Virus record (IMG/VR): IMGVR_UViG_3300043438_001726
Coordinates: 1-26,115 of that record
Length of the DNA: 26,115 nucleotides
Strand: one strand, 5' to 3'
From: a virus
The position numbers were made by a program, and so were the translations under genes. The notes below the pieces were generated by a model. It saw only the letters and a program-made list of their open reading frames with translations. It did no database searches and was not told the DNA's origin. This document shows, one piece after another, positions 1-6,715 of this stretch (within the stretch, counting starts at the first letter, position 1; each line of letters starts with the position of its first letter).

Positions 1-1015
1 CAAACAGCTTAAGTGCTTCGTCGTTGTTGCCGGTCCAGGATGCACACACCGCCTGCTCATCAAGTGCCCGCCAGCGGTAGACATCAGCGTTGACAAACAG
101 CACGTCAGCGTCGGGCATTGGAATCTGGGCAGCGCGGGCAGCGAACAGGTACCCCAACTCGTACCGCTTTTCGGTGCGGTACCAGTTGGCGATGGCATGG
201 AGAGGTTCTGCTCTGGTAGGCCGGTATTCCCACGCCTTAAGGTAAGCGTCCTGTACCTGGGGCCAGGGTGCGTTGAGGCGCGACATTGACTCCGCCACCC
301 GGTAAAGGCTGTAGTACACCTCTTCGCCAAAGCCGCCCATCTGTGTTCGTCGGGCGTACCAGTAACGGGCGCTGCCGTAATCCCCCAGGTCGAAATAGGT
401 CTGGGCCAGGTAGAACACCGAGCGGGCATGTGCCGGGTCGCGCTCAACTTCAGCCAGCAGCAGGTCACGGTCCCGCTCATACTTTCGTGGGTCCAAGTTG
501 CGGCCACCCAGACGACGGGATTCGACGTAGTAGTCGCCCTCCAGGCGCTTTTCGGTAAATGGAATGTCACACGTCGGGTATTCGTGAACTACGCCGACAT
601 ACCGCCACGGCACGCCGTCGCGGAACACCTGGCAGCGCCAGTAGCTAAAGCCGGTGCCATATCGCAGGGCGTACGCATCTGCGCTTAGCCCGCTGAAATC
701 AACGGTCCCCACAACCATGTCGTCGGCATCCATGACCCAGATGTAGTCGCCGTGCCCCTGCGCCAGGGACAACGCCTCAGACCGGTTCGTCCCAAAGTCC
801 TGCCACTGCCGTTGATGTAACTCTCCTGGAATCCCCAGTCCGGCCATGTGCTTACGGATTACGTCGGGGGTGCCGTCCACCGACCCGGTATCCACAATCA
901 CCCAAGAGGTGATGTACGGGGCGACGGCATCGAGAACCTCTCGCACGACGTGCGCCTCATCGCGCACGATCATGTTTAGGCACACCGCCGGAAGCTCAAT
1001 CGTCGGACTGGTCAT
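1..1015 (-). CDS. Family 2 glycosyltransferase with C-terminal TPR-like helices (partial, C-terminus off the left edge)
   Basis: The minus frame opens at an ATG (1015-1013) and stays open for 338 codons to the window edge. Residues 10-50 read VCLNMIVRDE, then VIVDTGSVDGT: the nucleotide-binding start of a GT-A fold family 2 glycosyltransferase. NRSEAL (77-82) and the metal-binding DADD (96-99) follow, also typical of the family. From about residue 190 the protein becomes aromatic and helical (FYLAQTYFDLGDYGSARYWY), which resembles tetratricopeptide repeats fused to such enzymes in bacteria and phages. It overlaps the end of the upstream membrane-protein gene by 20 nt, so it is probably translationally coupled; I see no clear ribosome site. 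Known phage members are thought to glycosylate virion proteins or host surface glycans. The acceptor here is unknown. The call as a GT2 enzyme is firm; the role is inference. Confidence 0.88.
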   Translation of the reverse strand, partial: MTSPTIELPAVCLNMIVRDEAHVVREVLDAVAPYITSWVIVDTGSVDGTPDVIRKHMAGLGIPGELHQRQWQDFGTNRSEALSLAQGHGDYIWVMDADDMVVGTVDFSGLSADAYALRYGTGFSYWRCQVFRDGVPWRYVGVVHEYPTCDIPFTEKRLEGDYYVESRRLGGRNLDPRKYERDRDLLLAEVERDPAHARSVFYLAQTYFDLGDYGSARYWYARRTQMGGFGEEVYYSLYRVAESMSRLNAPWPQVQDAYLKAWEYRPTRAEPLHAIANWYRTEKRYELGYLFAARAAQIPMPDADVLFVNADVYRWRALDEQAVCASWTGNNDEALKLF

Positions 1016-1592
1016 TTCGGATGAGTGGAACCCCCATTGTCTTGTCGTTACACACTCGCCGGTCATTGACCCCGACGCAATACTTGGCCACCAGATCGGG
1101 GCCGGACAACTCCCTGTCGGGGCTGTTGCTGCACAAAGGACGTGCTGGTGTCGCCTGTACCCATTCCTGGGCGCAGGCGGCCTCTGACCGGGGTGCATCC
1201 TGTGCCTGGGCGACCAGTAGGCCAAGGAGCGCTACCCCGGCGGCTACCCACCGCGACCTAGGCCACTTCTTGCGCTCAATGGACACCACGCGGGGGACTA
1301 GCACGGTGGGCGGGTCGAGGACCGCTGTGCCGACCGCCTGCTCGGACTGTGTTGCTCTCGCCTGGGTGTCGGCGTACTCATCCATGTTCCAGACATCCCC
1401 GCGCCATTCAACCTGGCCGTCGTGACACCAGCCGTCGTGACCTGCACTCTTTGTGCAGCAAGAGTTCAAGTCGGGGGATGGGACACCGCAGGGTATGCGG
1501 GCAGCATGTTGTCGAGTTGGCCTTAAGCCCAGGACTGAGATGCCGATTAGCCCTGCGCCGCCAGTTAGGAGCACTGGCACCCACGGGTTCAC
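996..1592 (-). CDS. Cysteine-rich protein with two membrane segments, function unknown
   Basis: A 198-residue frame starting at GTG (1592), with GAGGAAAGG upstream in the end of the preceding gene. The GTGA at 1592-1589 overlaps that gene's stop, so the two are coupled. A hydrophobic stretch at residues 5-22 could be a signal anchor. A second, preceded by the basic run RKKWPRSR, covers about 115-130 (WVAAGVALLGLLVAQAQ). The tail after it has four cysteines (about 140, 154, 172, 181), as expected of a disulphide-stabilised domain outside the cytoplasm. The middle section also carries Cys-Cys and a charged stretch. I do not recognise a family. It lies between a tiny membrane protein and a glycosyltransferase, so an envelope-related accessory role (for example superinfection exclusion) is possible but not shown. 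Confidence 0.62.
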   Translation of the reverse strand: MNPWVPVLLTGGAGLIGISVLGLRPTRQHAARIPCGVPSPDLNSCCTKSAGHDGWCHDGQVEWRGDVWNMDEYADTQARATQSEQAVGTAVLDPPTVLVPRVVSIERKKWPRSRWVAAGVALLGLLVAQAQDAPRSEAACAQEWVQATPARPLCSNSPDRELSGPDLVAKYCVGVNDRRVCNDKTMGVPLIRNDQSDD

Positions 1593-1735
1593 TGGGCTTC
1601 CCTTTCCTCACGCAGGCGTGCCCAGTATCGCTGGGCCTGCAACTGCTGGAATGTTCTGTTGCGGTCTGCCAGCGCGCCTGACGCGCAAGCGATGAAACCC
1701 GCCACTATTATTGCTCCAAACATCAAGTGGGTCAT
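1589..1735 (-). CDS. Small membrane protein (48 residues), first gene of the minus-strand operon
   Basis: ATG at 1735-1733 follows a good ribosome site, GGGAAAGG, about 5 nt upstream. The protein begins MTHLMFGAIIVAGFIACASG, one hydrophobic segment, and ends in a charged helix (RYWARLREEREAQ). Its stop overlaps the GTG of the next gene by 4 nt (GTGA), the usual sign of a real phage gene pair. The layout of one N-terminal membrane segment plus a short basic/acidic helix is seen in many unassigned phage microproteins. Function unknown. Confidence 0.6.
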   Translation of the reverse strand: MTHLMFGAIIVAGFIACASGALADRNRTFQQLQAQRYWARLREEREAQ

Positions 1736-1776
1736 ATTTGCCTTTCCCGCTTTGGCCCTATGCCAACGCTAGGTAA

Positions 1777-1805
1777 ATAATACACCAGCGTGGTGGCACC
1801 TGCAA
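1777..1805 (-). promoter_or_regulatory. Sigma-70/SigA-like promoter for the minus-strand operon
   Basis: On the minus strand TTGCAG (1805-1800) and TATTAT (1782-1777) are separated by exactly 17 nt. The -10 matches consensus in 5 of 6 positions and the -35 in 3 of 6. A start near 1770 would give a leader of about 35 nt before the ATG at 1735, containing its ribosome site. The spacer holds a 13-nt inverted repeat (1783-1795), a possible operator. Confidence 0.5.
1783..1795. repeat. Inverted repeat in the promoter spacer (candidate operator)
   Basis: CACCA-GCG-TGGTG, a perfect 5-bp inverted repeat with a 3-nt centre, lies entirely between the -35 and -10 elements of the minus-strand promoter. 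A dimeric regulator bound here would block RNA polymerase. It could also be chance, because the arms are short. Confidence 0.3.
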
Positions 1806-1836
1806 CACACCGCAAGGGTTGTGTGGTGATTCGGCA

Positions 1837-2511
1837 ATGTCGAGTTACCATTGCTCCATGTGTGGCGGATGCAAAACGCCGGGGGCAAAACGTAAGCTAC
1901 ACCCGCCAGTGACCTGCACCTTTGGGGACTGCAAGAAACCGCTGCATGCGAGGGGTTTTTGCGACATGCACTACCTCCGCTGGAAGGGTGGCAAGGACCT
2001 CAAAGCACCACCCAGGATCAAGAACGCCCCCATGACGCGCTTCTGGTCCAAGGTCAATCGAAATGGACCCATGCCCGACCCCGAGTCAGGATTGACCACC
2101 CCGTGCTGGCAATGGATCGGCTGCACCAACGCGGGCGGCTATGGGGAGTTCAGCATTAAGGACGTACACATCAAGGCCCACCGGTTCTCCTATCAGCAGT
2201 TGGTCAGGCAGCCGGAGCCGGGAATGATGATCGACCACATATGCCACAACCGGGGCTGCGTGCGCCCCGACCACCTGCGAGAGGCAACCCGTAGCCAAAA
2301 CACCCAGAACCTGTCTGGGGCGTACCGCAACAGTAAATCCGGCGTGCGGGGTGTCTACTTTGAGAAGGGCAAGTGGCGGGTGATCGTGCGCCACAAGGGC
2401 AAGAACTACCAGGGCGGGCGGCACACAACACTGGAAGCAGCCAACGCCGCTGCCATTCTGCTGCGCAACAAGCTGTTTACCCACAACACCAGCGACCGGA
2501 TACGGAACTAA
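1837..2511 (+). CDS. HNH endonuclease with AP2-like DNA-binding C-terminus
   Basis: 224 residues from ATG 1837. A TTG at 1819 and an ATG at 1858 are in the same frame; none has a good ribosome site, so the start is uncertain. Near the N-terminus C27/C32/C42/H45 (CTFGDCKKP..GFCDMHYLRW) form a zinc-binding motif common in phage HNH proteins. Residues 90-157 hold the HNH_3-type core: CWQWIG, then HRFSYQQL, then the IDHICHNRGCV and PDHLREATRSQNTQN stretches with the catalytic His and Asn. Residues 169-205 (GVRGVYFEKGKWRVIV...) match the AP2-like DNA-binding module often fused to these enzymes. It probably makes a site-specific nick or break and may be a free-standing homing endonuclease. It stands alone, divergent from the minus-strand operon. 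Confidence 0.85.
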   Translation: MSSYHCSMCGGCKTPGAKRKLHPPVTCTFGDCKKPLHARGFCDMHYLRWKGGKDLKAPPRIKNAPMTRFWSKVNRNGPMPDPESGLTTPCWQWIGCTNAGGYGEFSIKDVHIKAHRFSYQQLVRQPEPGMMIDHICHNRGCVRPDHLREATRSQNTQNLSGAYRNSKSGVRGVYFEKGKWRVIVRHKGKNYQGGRHTTLEAANAAAILLRNKLFTHNTSDRIRN

Positions 2512-2576
2512 GCAAAGATCAGCTGAACTAACGGCGAAGATCAGCGTTTCGCGAGCCGCAGGACGCCCCTGGACCC

Positions 2577-2582
2577 TATGAT
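2577..2582 (+). promoter_or_regulatory. Possible -10 element upstream of the first virion-module genes
   Basis: TATGAT (5 of 6 to consensus) would start transcription near 2589, leaving about 27 nt of leader with the AGGGTGG ribosome site before ATG 2616. No -35 match is visible at 16-18 nt spacing. Many actinobacterial promoters have poor -35 elements, so this is only a candidate. Confidence 0.25.
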
Positions 2583-2615
2583 GATGCTCAGGTGATCCCA
2601 TGAAGGGTGGTTGTC

Positions 2616-2822
2616 ATGGCCGAGGTCGAGAAATCGGTTCGTTTGGATATTCGGTTGGACGGGCGCTTGCTGTTTGTCCAGTGGGTTGATGAGTCGTCGT
2701 TCTCTTGCGGCGTAAGCGGCACCGGGCTGTCGCTGAAGGCCCAGGTGTCTGAAGAAGAAGAAGAAGAAGAAGGTCAGCCCGACACCCCTTCAGTCGAAGC
2801 TCCAGAACCGCGAGAGGACTAG
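2616..2822 (+). CDS. Small acidic-tailed protein related to the N-terminus of the next gene
   Basis: 68 residues from ATG 2616, preceded by AGGGTGG at a suitable distance (an in-frame GTG at 2607 is less likely). The body (about 5-46) reads as alternating beta-like strands: RLDIRLDGRLLFVQWVDES then LSLKAQVSEE. It lines up with residues 4-40 of the next protein (QLIVMVEDKEVFSGWIED..AALTASVTD), so the two genes look like a tandem duplication. The C-terminal 20 residues are a run of seven Glu and a Pro/Glu tail. It ends 2 nt before the next ATG. I recognise no family. It may be a small virion or assembly protein, since it lies immediately upstream of the packaging genes. Confidence 0.65.
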   Translation: MAEVEKSVRLDIRLDGRLLFVQWVDESSFSCGVSGTGLSLKAQVSEEEEEEEGQPDTPSVEAPEPRED

Positions 2823-2824
2823 TC

Positions 2825-4054
2825 ATGGCTCGTCAATTGATTGTGATGGTGGAGGACAAGGAAGTCTTCAGCGGCTGGATTGAAGACGACTTTGAGTGGG
2901 ATTTCACGGACGGCAAGGCTGCCCTCACCGCGTCGGTAACGGACGCGCCCGTGGATGGCACCGACCCGGTTGAGCCGGTTGATCCGCCCGTTGACCCCCC
3001 GGTTGATCCGGAAGTCCCGAACCCTGACGTTGACAACGGCCTGGTTGAGGTAACCCCCGAGTCGCCCGAGGGTAATCCTGACCTGACCCCCGAGGCACCG
3101 CAGGGCATCGACCAGGGTCTTGTGGATGCAACCACACCCGACCAGACCGTCCCCACCCTGCCGGAGACACCGGACCAGTCCGTGCCGGATGGCACCGTGG
3201 ACCCCGACCAGTCCGTGCCCAGCGTTCCTTCACGCCCCGACCAGACCTTGCCCGAGGCCGTTGGCCCCGACCAGACCGTCCCCACCCTGCCGGAGGCACC
3301 CGACCAGACGGTTCCGGATGGCTCGGTGGACACTGACCAGACGGTTCCAACCATCCCTTCTCGTCCCGACCAAACCTTGCCCGAGGCAACCACGCCTGAC
3401 CAGACCGTCCCGACCGTTCCCGAGAAGCCCGACCAGACGGTGCCAGATGGCTCGGTGGACACTGACCAGTCCGTGCCCAGCGTTCCGTCTGGCACGGACA
3501 ACGAGCTGGTGGAGGCAACCCCGCCGCCGCCAGCAGGAAACCCCGACTTGACCCCCGAGGCACCGCAGGGCACCGACCAGGGCTTGGTTGAAGCAACTCC
3601 CCCGGTTGACCCCCCGGTTGAGGAATTGCCCAACCCTGACGTTGACAACACCTTGCCTGAGGTCGAAAACCCTGACGTGGACAACGGTCTGGTGGATGTG
3701 CCAGAGGAACCGTGGCTGTATGCGATTGAGCAGGTCAACCAGCCCAATCGGGTCGTGGACTTCACGGCCAAGAAGGGCCTAGTCCTTGACGAGGAACAGG
3801 CCATTGACGAGGGGTTCATGTTCAGGTGCGCCGACATCTCTGGCCTTGACGGCCTTGTCCGGCGCGAGTTCTCCAAGACGTTCCCGCCTTACGCTGGCGC
3901 GTTGAACTGCACGCTTCAGGACATGTACGGCGACGGCATTCCTGCTAACAACGAAACGATGATGAAGACGATCAGCTTTACGGTCTCTCCACAGAGCACC
4001 GTTGCCGACGCTTCCTCAACCACTACTGCACGAAAGTCCACCAAGAAGAAGTAG
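2825..4054 (+). CDS. Repeat-stalk protein with duplicated N-terminal module and unique C-terminal domain, function unknown
   Basis: 409 residues from ATG 2825 with GAGAGGA upstream. Residues 1-40 are a beta-like module shared with the preceding small protein. Residues 41-295 are low-complexity and acidic, rich in Pro, Asp, Val and Thr. The core (about 102-224) is built of eleven units of form D-Q-T/S-V/L-P followed by 5-7 residues. It is bracketed by two near-identical blocks, NPDLTPEAPQG-x-DQGLV, and by copies of NPDVDN. Residues 296-395 (from PWLYAIEQVNQPNRVVDFT) look globular, with two cysteines, and the end is basic (KSTKKK). A short head, long extended stalk and terminal domain suggest a virion surface or decoration protein, but this is inference; I see no catalytic motif. 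Its position just upstream of terminase supports a structural role weakly. Confidence 0.7.
   Translation: MARQLIVMVEDKEVFSGWIEDDFEWDFTDGKAALTASVTDAPVDGTDPVEPVDPPVDPPVDPEVPNPDVDNGLVEVTPESPEGNPDLTPEAPQGIDQGLVDATTPDQTVPTLPETPDQSVPDGTVDPDQSVPSVPSRPDQTLPEAVGPDQTVPTLPEAPDQTVPDGSVDTDQTVPTIPSRPDQTLPEATTPDQTVPTVPEKPDQTVPDGSVDTDQSVPSVPSGTDNELVEATPPPPAGNPDLTPEAPQGTDQGLVEATPPVDPPVEELPNPDVDNTLPEVENPDVDNGLVDVPEEPWLYAIEQVNQPNRVVDFTAKKGLVLDEEQAIDEGFMFRCADISGLDGLVRREFSKTFPPYAGALNCTLQDMYGDGIPANNETMMKTISFTVSPQSTVADASSTTTARKSTKKK
3128..3496 (+). repeat. Tandem D-Q-T/S-V/L-P coding repeats
   Basis: Eleven imperfect units of about 10-11 codons, each with D-Q-(T/S)-(V/L)-P. They cycle in a four-unit order (TVPTLPE, TVPDGSVD, SVPSVPSR, TLPEATT), giving a higher-order period near 40 codons. 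Units are close enough at DNA level to allow slippage or recombination and so length change. Confidence 0.8.
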
Positions 4055-4055
4055 G

Positions 4056-4088
4056 TTGACGCCACTCTGCTGGCGGATGGCCTACTAT
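4056..4088 (+). promoter_or_regulatory. Weak promoter-like pair before terminase genes
   Basis: TTGACG (4056-4061) is a strong -35 match and TACTAT (4083-4088) a fair -10 match, but the 21-nt spacing is too long for a normal SigA promoter. Listed only because no better promoter is visible before the terminase genes. Confidence 0.18.
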
Positions 4089-4095
4089 TTGAAGG

Positions 4096-4170
4096 ATGAC
4101 GACCTTTCAGTGGGTGGGCGTAATAGCCCTAGTTTCTCTGGCCTACTGGTTTGTCATGTACCTCCAATGA
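4096..4170 (+). CDS. Possible 24-residue single-span membrane microprotein
   Basis: ATG ACG at 4096 opens a 25-codon frame ending TGA at 4170. The product is almost one hydrophobic helix: MTTFQWVGVIALV, then SLAYWFVMYLQ. GAAGG abuts the ATG, which is too close for an ideal ribosome site, so translation is doubtful. It lies in the gap between the repeat-stalk gene and small terminase. Known phage genomes do contain such microproteins; nothing more can be said of its role. Confidence 0.33.
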   Translation: MTTFQWVGVIALVSLAYWFVMYLQ

Positions 4171-4210
4171 GGTCTAGCGGGTACCGTAATGACCAGCATT
4201 GGAGGGCGTG

Positions 4211-4735
4211 ATGACCGCAAAGACCAATAAGCCACTGAACCCGCCGCCGGGGCAACGCCAGAAAAGCCCGCCGCCGCAGTTGTCCAAGGATGAAATTGCG
4301 CGGCGCAACGCACGCATCATGGCCCTGTTCATTGCGGGGCATAGTGAGCGTGAGATTGGCCGCGCAGTCAACCTGACCGGGCAGCGCGTTCACCAGATCA
4401 TCAAGTCGGAGCTAAAAAACGAGGCCCGCCACCAAAAGCTCATCACCGACCAGGCGCTCAGTCTGTACATGTCCCGACTGGACATGCTGCTCAAGGCGGT
4501 GTGGCCCAAGGTGGCGCAGCAGGACCTCAAGGCAATTGAGACTGCGCGACGCTTGCTGGAACAGCAGGCCAGGCTGTATGACATCGAAGAAGAGCGTGTT
4601 GGTGCTTTGCCCCCGGCCAATGAGCTTATCGACGGGGATGAGGGTGGGGTGGACCCCCGCGACGACCTCGCCAAGTACCGGTCGCGGCACGCCCGTGGTA
4701 CCGGTGACAGCGTTGTACACGCAGAAGCAACATAG
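4211..4735 (+). CDS. terS: Terminase small subunit (DNA recognition)
   Basis: 174 residues from ATG 4211, with GGAGG about 5 nt upstream (a TTG at 4199 is in frame but would lie before this site). Residues 37-66 form a helix-turn-helix, MALFIAGHSEREIGRAVNLT then GQRVHQII, as in small terminases and resolvase-type HTH domains. This is followed by a helical region (about 70-125) suited to oligomerisation, and an acidic, Pro/Gly tail. It directly precedes the large subunit with 13 nt between. Small terminases bind the packaging start site on phage DNA and regulate the large subunit. Identification rests on the HTH, size and position; sequence families of small terminases diverge greatly. Confidence 0.75.
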   Translation: MTAKTNKPLNPPPGQRQKSPPPQLSKDEIARRNARIMALFIAGHSEREIGRAVNLTGQRVHQIIKSELKNEARHQKLITDQALSLYMSRLDMLLKAVWPKVAQQDLKAIETARRLLEQQARLYDIEEERVGALPPANELIDGDEGGVDPRDDLAKYRSRHARGTGDSVVHAEAT

Positions 4736-4748
4736 TTAGGAGTGCTAA

Positions 4749-6371
4749 GTGACAGCAACTCTTGACGGCATTGAGCACGACTACAGAATCGGCTCCACCA
4801 CCCCCCGACTGCACACGCCGCCGCTTGCCACAAGCTTGAACAACCCTGGCGCAACGGAGTTTTGTCTGTGTGGCTGCGGCCTTAACAACATCAGCAGTTG
4901 GGGCTTCGACGCCATTGAGTTCTTGGAAGTGGTGTGCGGGTGGACGCTGCTGCCGTACCAACGCTTCTTATACATACACGCCCTGGAAAAGGGAGAGGAC
5001 GGCGGCGGTTTCCGCTTCCAAATACTGTGCATCCTCATTAGCAGGCAGAACGGGAAGACCCGGTGGCTCAAGGGCCTGGGACTGTGGCGGCTGTTTCTGT
5101 CCCGGTATGGCCGTGCCGACAAAAACTGCCCTGGCGCGAGGCTGGCTATCATCGCCGCGCAGAACCTGGACTACGCAGAGTCCACCCTTAAGGACGTGGT
5201 GGACGAAATACGGGAGAACCCGCTGCTGTCCAGGGAGCTGATTAACCACCGTGTGACTAATGGCAAGCACCGTGCCATCCTCACCAACCGTCGCCACTGG
5301 CGGGCTGCCACCGCATCCCGCAAGGGTGCGCGGTCCCTGTCCGTGGACATTGCCATGCTGGACGAGCTGCGAGAGCACACCACCTGGGATGCGTGGAACG
5401 CCATTGTGCCCACCACGACCGTGCGTACATACTCCCAAGTTGTCTGCACCAGTAACGCGGGCGACCAGCGATCAGAGGTGCTACGCGCGCTGCGTGACGG
5501 TGCCATGCGGCGCGTGCTGACGGGAGAGACTGAAAACACCAGGACCGGCTACTTTGAGTGGTCGGTGCCAATGGAGGTGGACCCCCGTGACCCGGCCTAC
5601 TGGTACATGGCCAATCCGGCAATGGGCATGCTCAACGACTTCACCATTGACGACCTCAAGGGCTACCTGGAGGCAATGGAGATTCGGAACCTGCCAGGTT
5701 TCCAAACGGAGCATCTGTGCCAGTGGGTTGACTCTCTGGAACCAGGCATCCTGCCCGTTGAACACTGGGCCGAAACCCTCGACCACACCAGCAAGCGCGC
5801 GACGGGCGCGGATGTCTATGCCGCCTTGGATGTCAATTACGACCGGTCCCGCAGCTTCATCGGCATTGCCGCCAAGCGCGACGACGGCAACCTGCACATA
5901 GAGGTGGTCCAGGCGGCGAGAGGTACCGACTGGGTACTGGACTGGCTTAAGGCCCGCAAGGACAAGTTCGCGGGTGTGGCAATCCAAAAAACCAGTGCCC
6001 CCGCGTCGGGCATGATTGATGAGCTTGAACGTGCGGGGATCAAAGTTGTGCCGTGGGGACCGGGCAATGAGGTCGCGGCGGGGTGCGCCAACTTCTACGA
6101 CATGATCGTTGAACACCGCATCTACCACCGCCCTGCGGCCCTGCTCGACCGTGCTGCCGCCAGCGGTGTAGCCCGCAACGTGGGTGAGGCGTGGGTGTTC
6201 GACCGCCGCAACTCCCCCGTGGACGTGTCCCCGCTGATCGCGTGCGTAGCGGCGGCATGGCTGGCCACCACGCCGCCGGAGTCGCCGCCAGAGGTTCACT
6301 TGTGGCCCGACGAGGATACGCTGCGCGAGTGGGAGCAAGAGGGTGCCGACCTATGGAAAGAACTGGAGTAA
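4749..6371 (+). CDS. terL: Terminase large subunit (packaging ATPase and nuclease)
   Basis: 540 residues from GTG 4749, with TAGGAG about 7 nt upstream. Residues 38-44 contain a Cys cluster (FCLCGCG). The ATPase has a Walker A variant SRQNGKT (98-104), a Walker B with catalytic acids SVDIAMLDELRE (198-209) and a coupling motif CTSNAG (233-238), in the Terminase_1 pattern. The nuclease half begins near residue 353: ADVYAALDVNYDRS gives the first metal-binding Asp (361), with further acidic residues downstream including the SPVDVSPLIACV region. It packages DNA into the prohead through the portal and cuts it at the end of each cycle. Length is normal for the family. It is followed 9 nt later by a small membrane-protein gene. 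Confidence 0.95.
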   Translation: MTATLDGIEHDYRIGSTTPRLHTPPLATSLNNPGATEFCLCGCGLNNISSWGFDAIEFLEVVCGWTLLPYQRFLYIHALEKGEDGGGFRFQILCILISRQNGKTRWLKGLGLWRLFLSRYGRADKNCPGARLAIIAAQNLDYAESTLKDVVDEIRENPLLSRELINHRVTNGKHRAILTNRRHWRAATASRKGARSLSVDIAMLDELREHTTWDAWNAIVPTTTVRTYSQVVCTSNAGDQRSEVLRALRDGAMRRVLTGETENTRTGYFEWSVPMEVDPRDPAYWYMANPAMGMLNDFTIDDLKGYLEAMEIRNLPGFQTEHLCQWVDSLEPGILPVEHWAETLDHTSKRATGADVYAALDVNYDRSRSFIGIAAKRDDGNLHIEVVQAARGTDWVLDWLKARKDKFAGVAIQKTSAPASGMIDELERAGIKVVPWGPGNEVAAGCANFYDMIVEHRIYHRPAALLDRAAASGVARNVGEAWVFDRRNSPVDVSPLIACVAAAWLATTPPESPPEVHLWPDEDTLREWEQEGADLWKELE

Positions 6372-6380
6372 GGATCAGAG

Positions 6381-6695
6381 ATGACATTTTTAAGCGGCGA
6401 CCGGCTTTACGCCACCCAGGAAGACGACGACGACCGTCCCCTGCCTTTCAATAGGCTCTACGCCACGTCGGATGAAGAGTCTCAGGCGGTCAAGCCTGTG
6501 CCACCGGCCAAGGTAGAGAAGCAGCAGGTCAGCCGCTTTGAGTTCGACACCCGTGGCATCATCTCGACACTGCTGGAGCTGCTGGGTATCGGCGCGCTGG
6601 CAGTCGGTGGGTTTCTCGTCGCGCCGTGGCTAGGCAGTATGCTTCTTGGTGCGCTCCTGGTCTTATTGGGTGTCGCCGTGGGTTACGGAGACTAA
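6381..6695 (+). CDS. Small protein with acidic N-terminus and two membrane segments
   Basis: 104 residues from ATG 6381 with AAGGATCAGAG before it. The first 55 residues are soluble and contain a repeated phrase: DRLYATQEDDDD and NRLYATSDEES. Residues about 60-102 form two hydrophobic helices split by a short PWLGS turn (LLGIGALAVGGFLVAPW, then MLLGALLVLLGVAVGY). It sits between terminase and portal, where actinophages often carry small unassigned genes. No family is recognised. A holin is conceivable from topology but the location away from any lysin gene argues against it. Confidence 0.65.
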   Translation: MTFLSGDRLYATQEDDDDRPLPFNRLYATSDEESQAVKPVPPAKVEKQQVSRFEFDTRGIISTLLELLGIGALAVGGFLVAPWLGSMLLGALLVLLGVAVGYGD

Positions 6696-6715
6696 AAAGT
6701 GGGACTATCGACCAT

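Noticed and set aside
2833-3876. Antisense frame opposite the stalk repeats, Ser/Gly/Thr-rich
   Set aside because: Repetitive codons on the plus strand create it; no start signal or neighbours support it.
5481-6338. Antisense frame opposite large terminase
   Set aside because: Overlaps the whole nuclease half of a clear terminase and shows no domain.
6381-6695. Holin call for the two-helix protein
   Set aside because: Topology alone would allow it, but no lysin gene is near and the gene lies between terminase and portal.
6626-6715. Upstream extension of the portal frame
   Set aside because: It overlaps the preceding membrane-protein gene and has no ribosome site; portals of this type usually start with the MSILGRL-like sequence.
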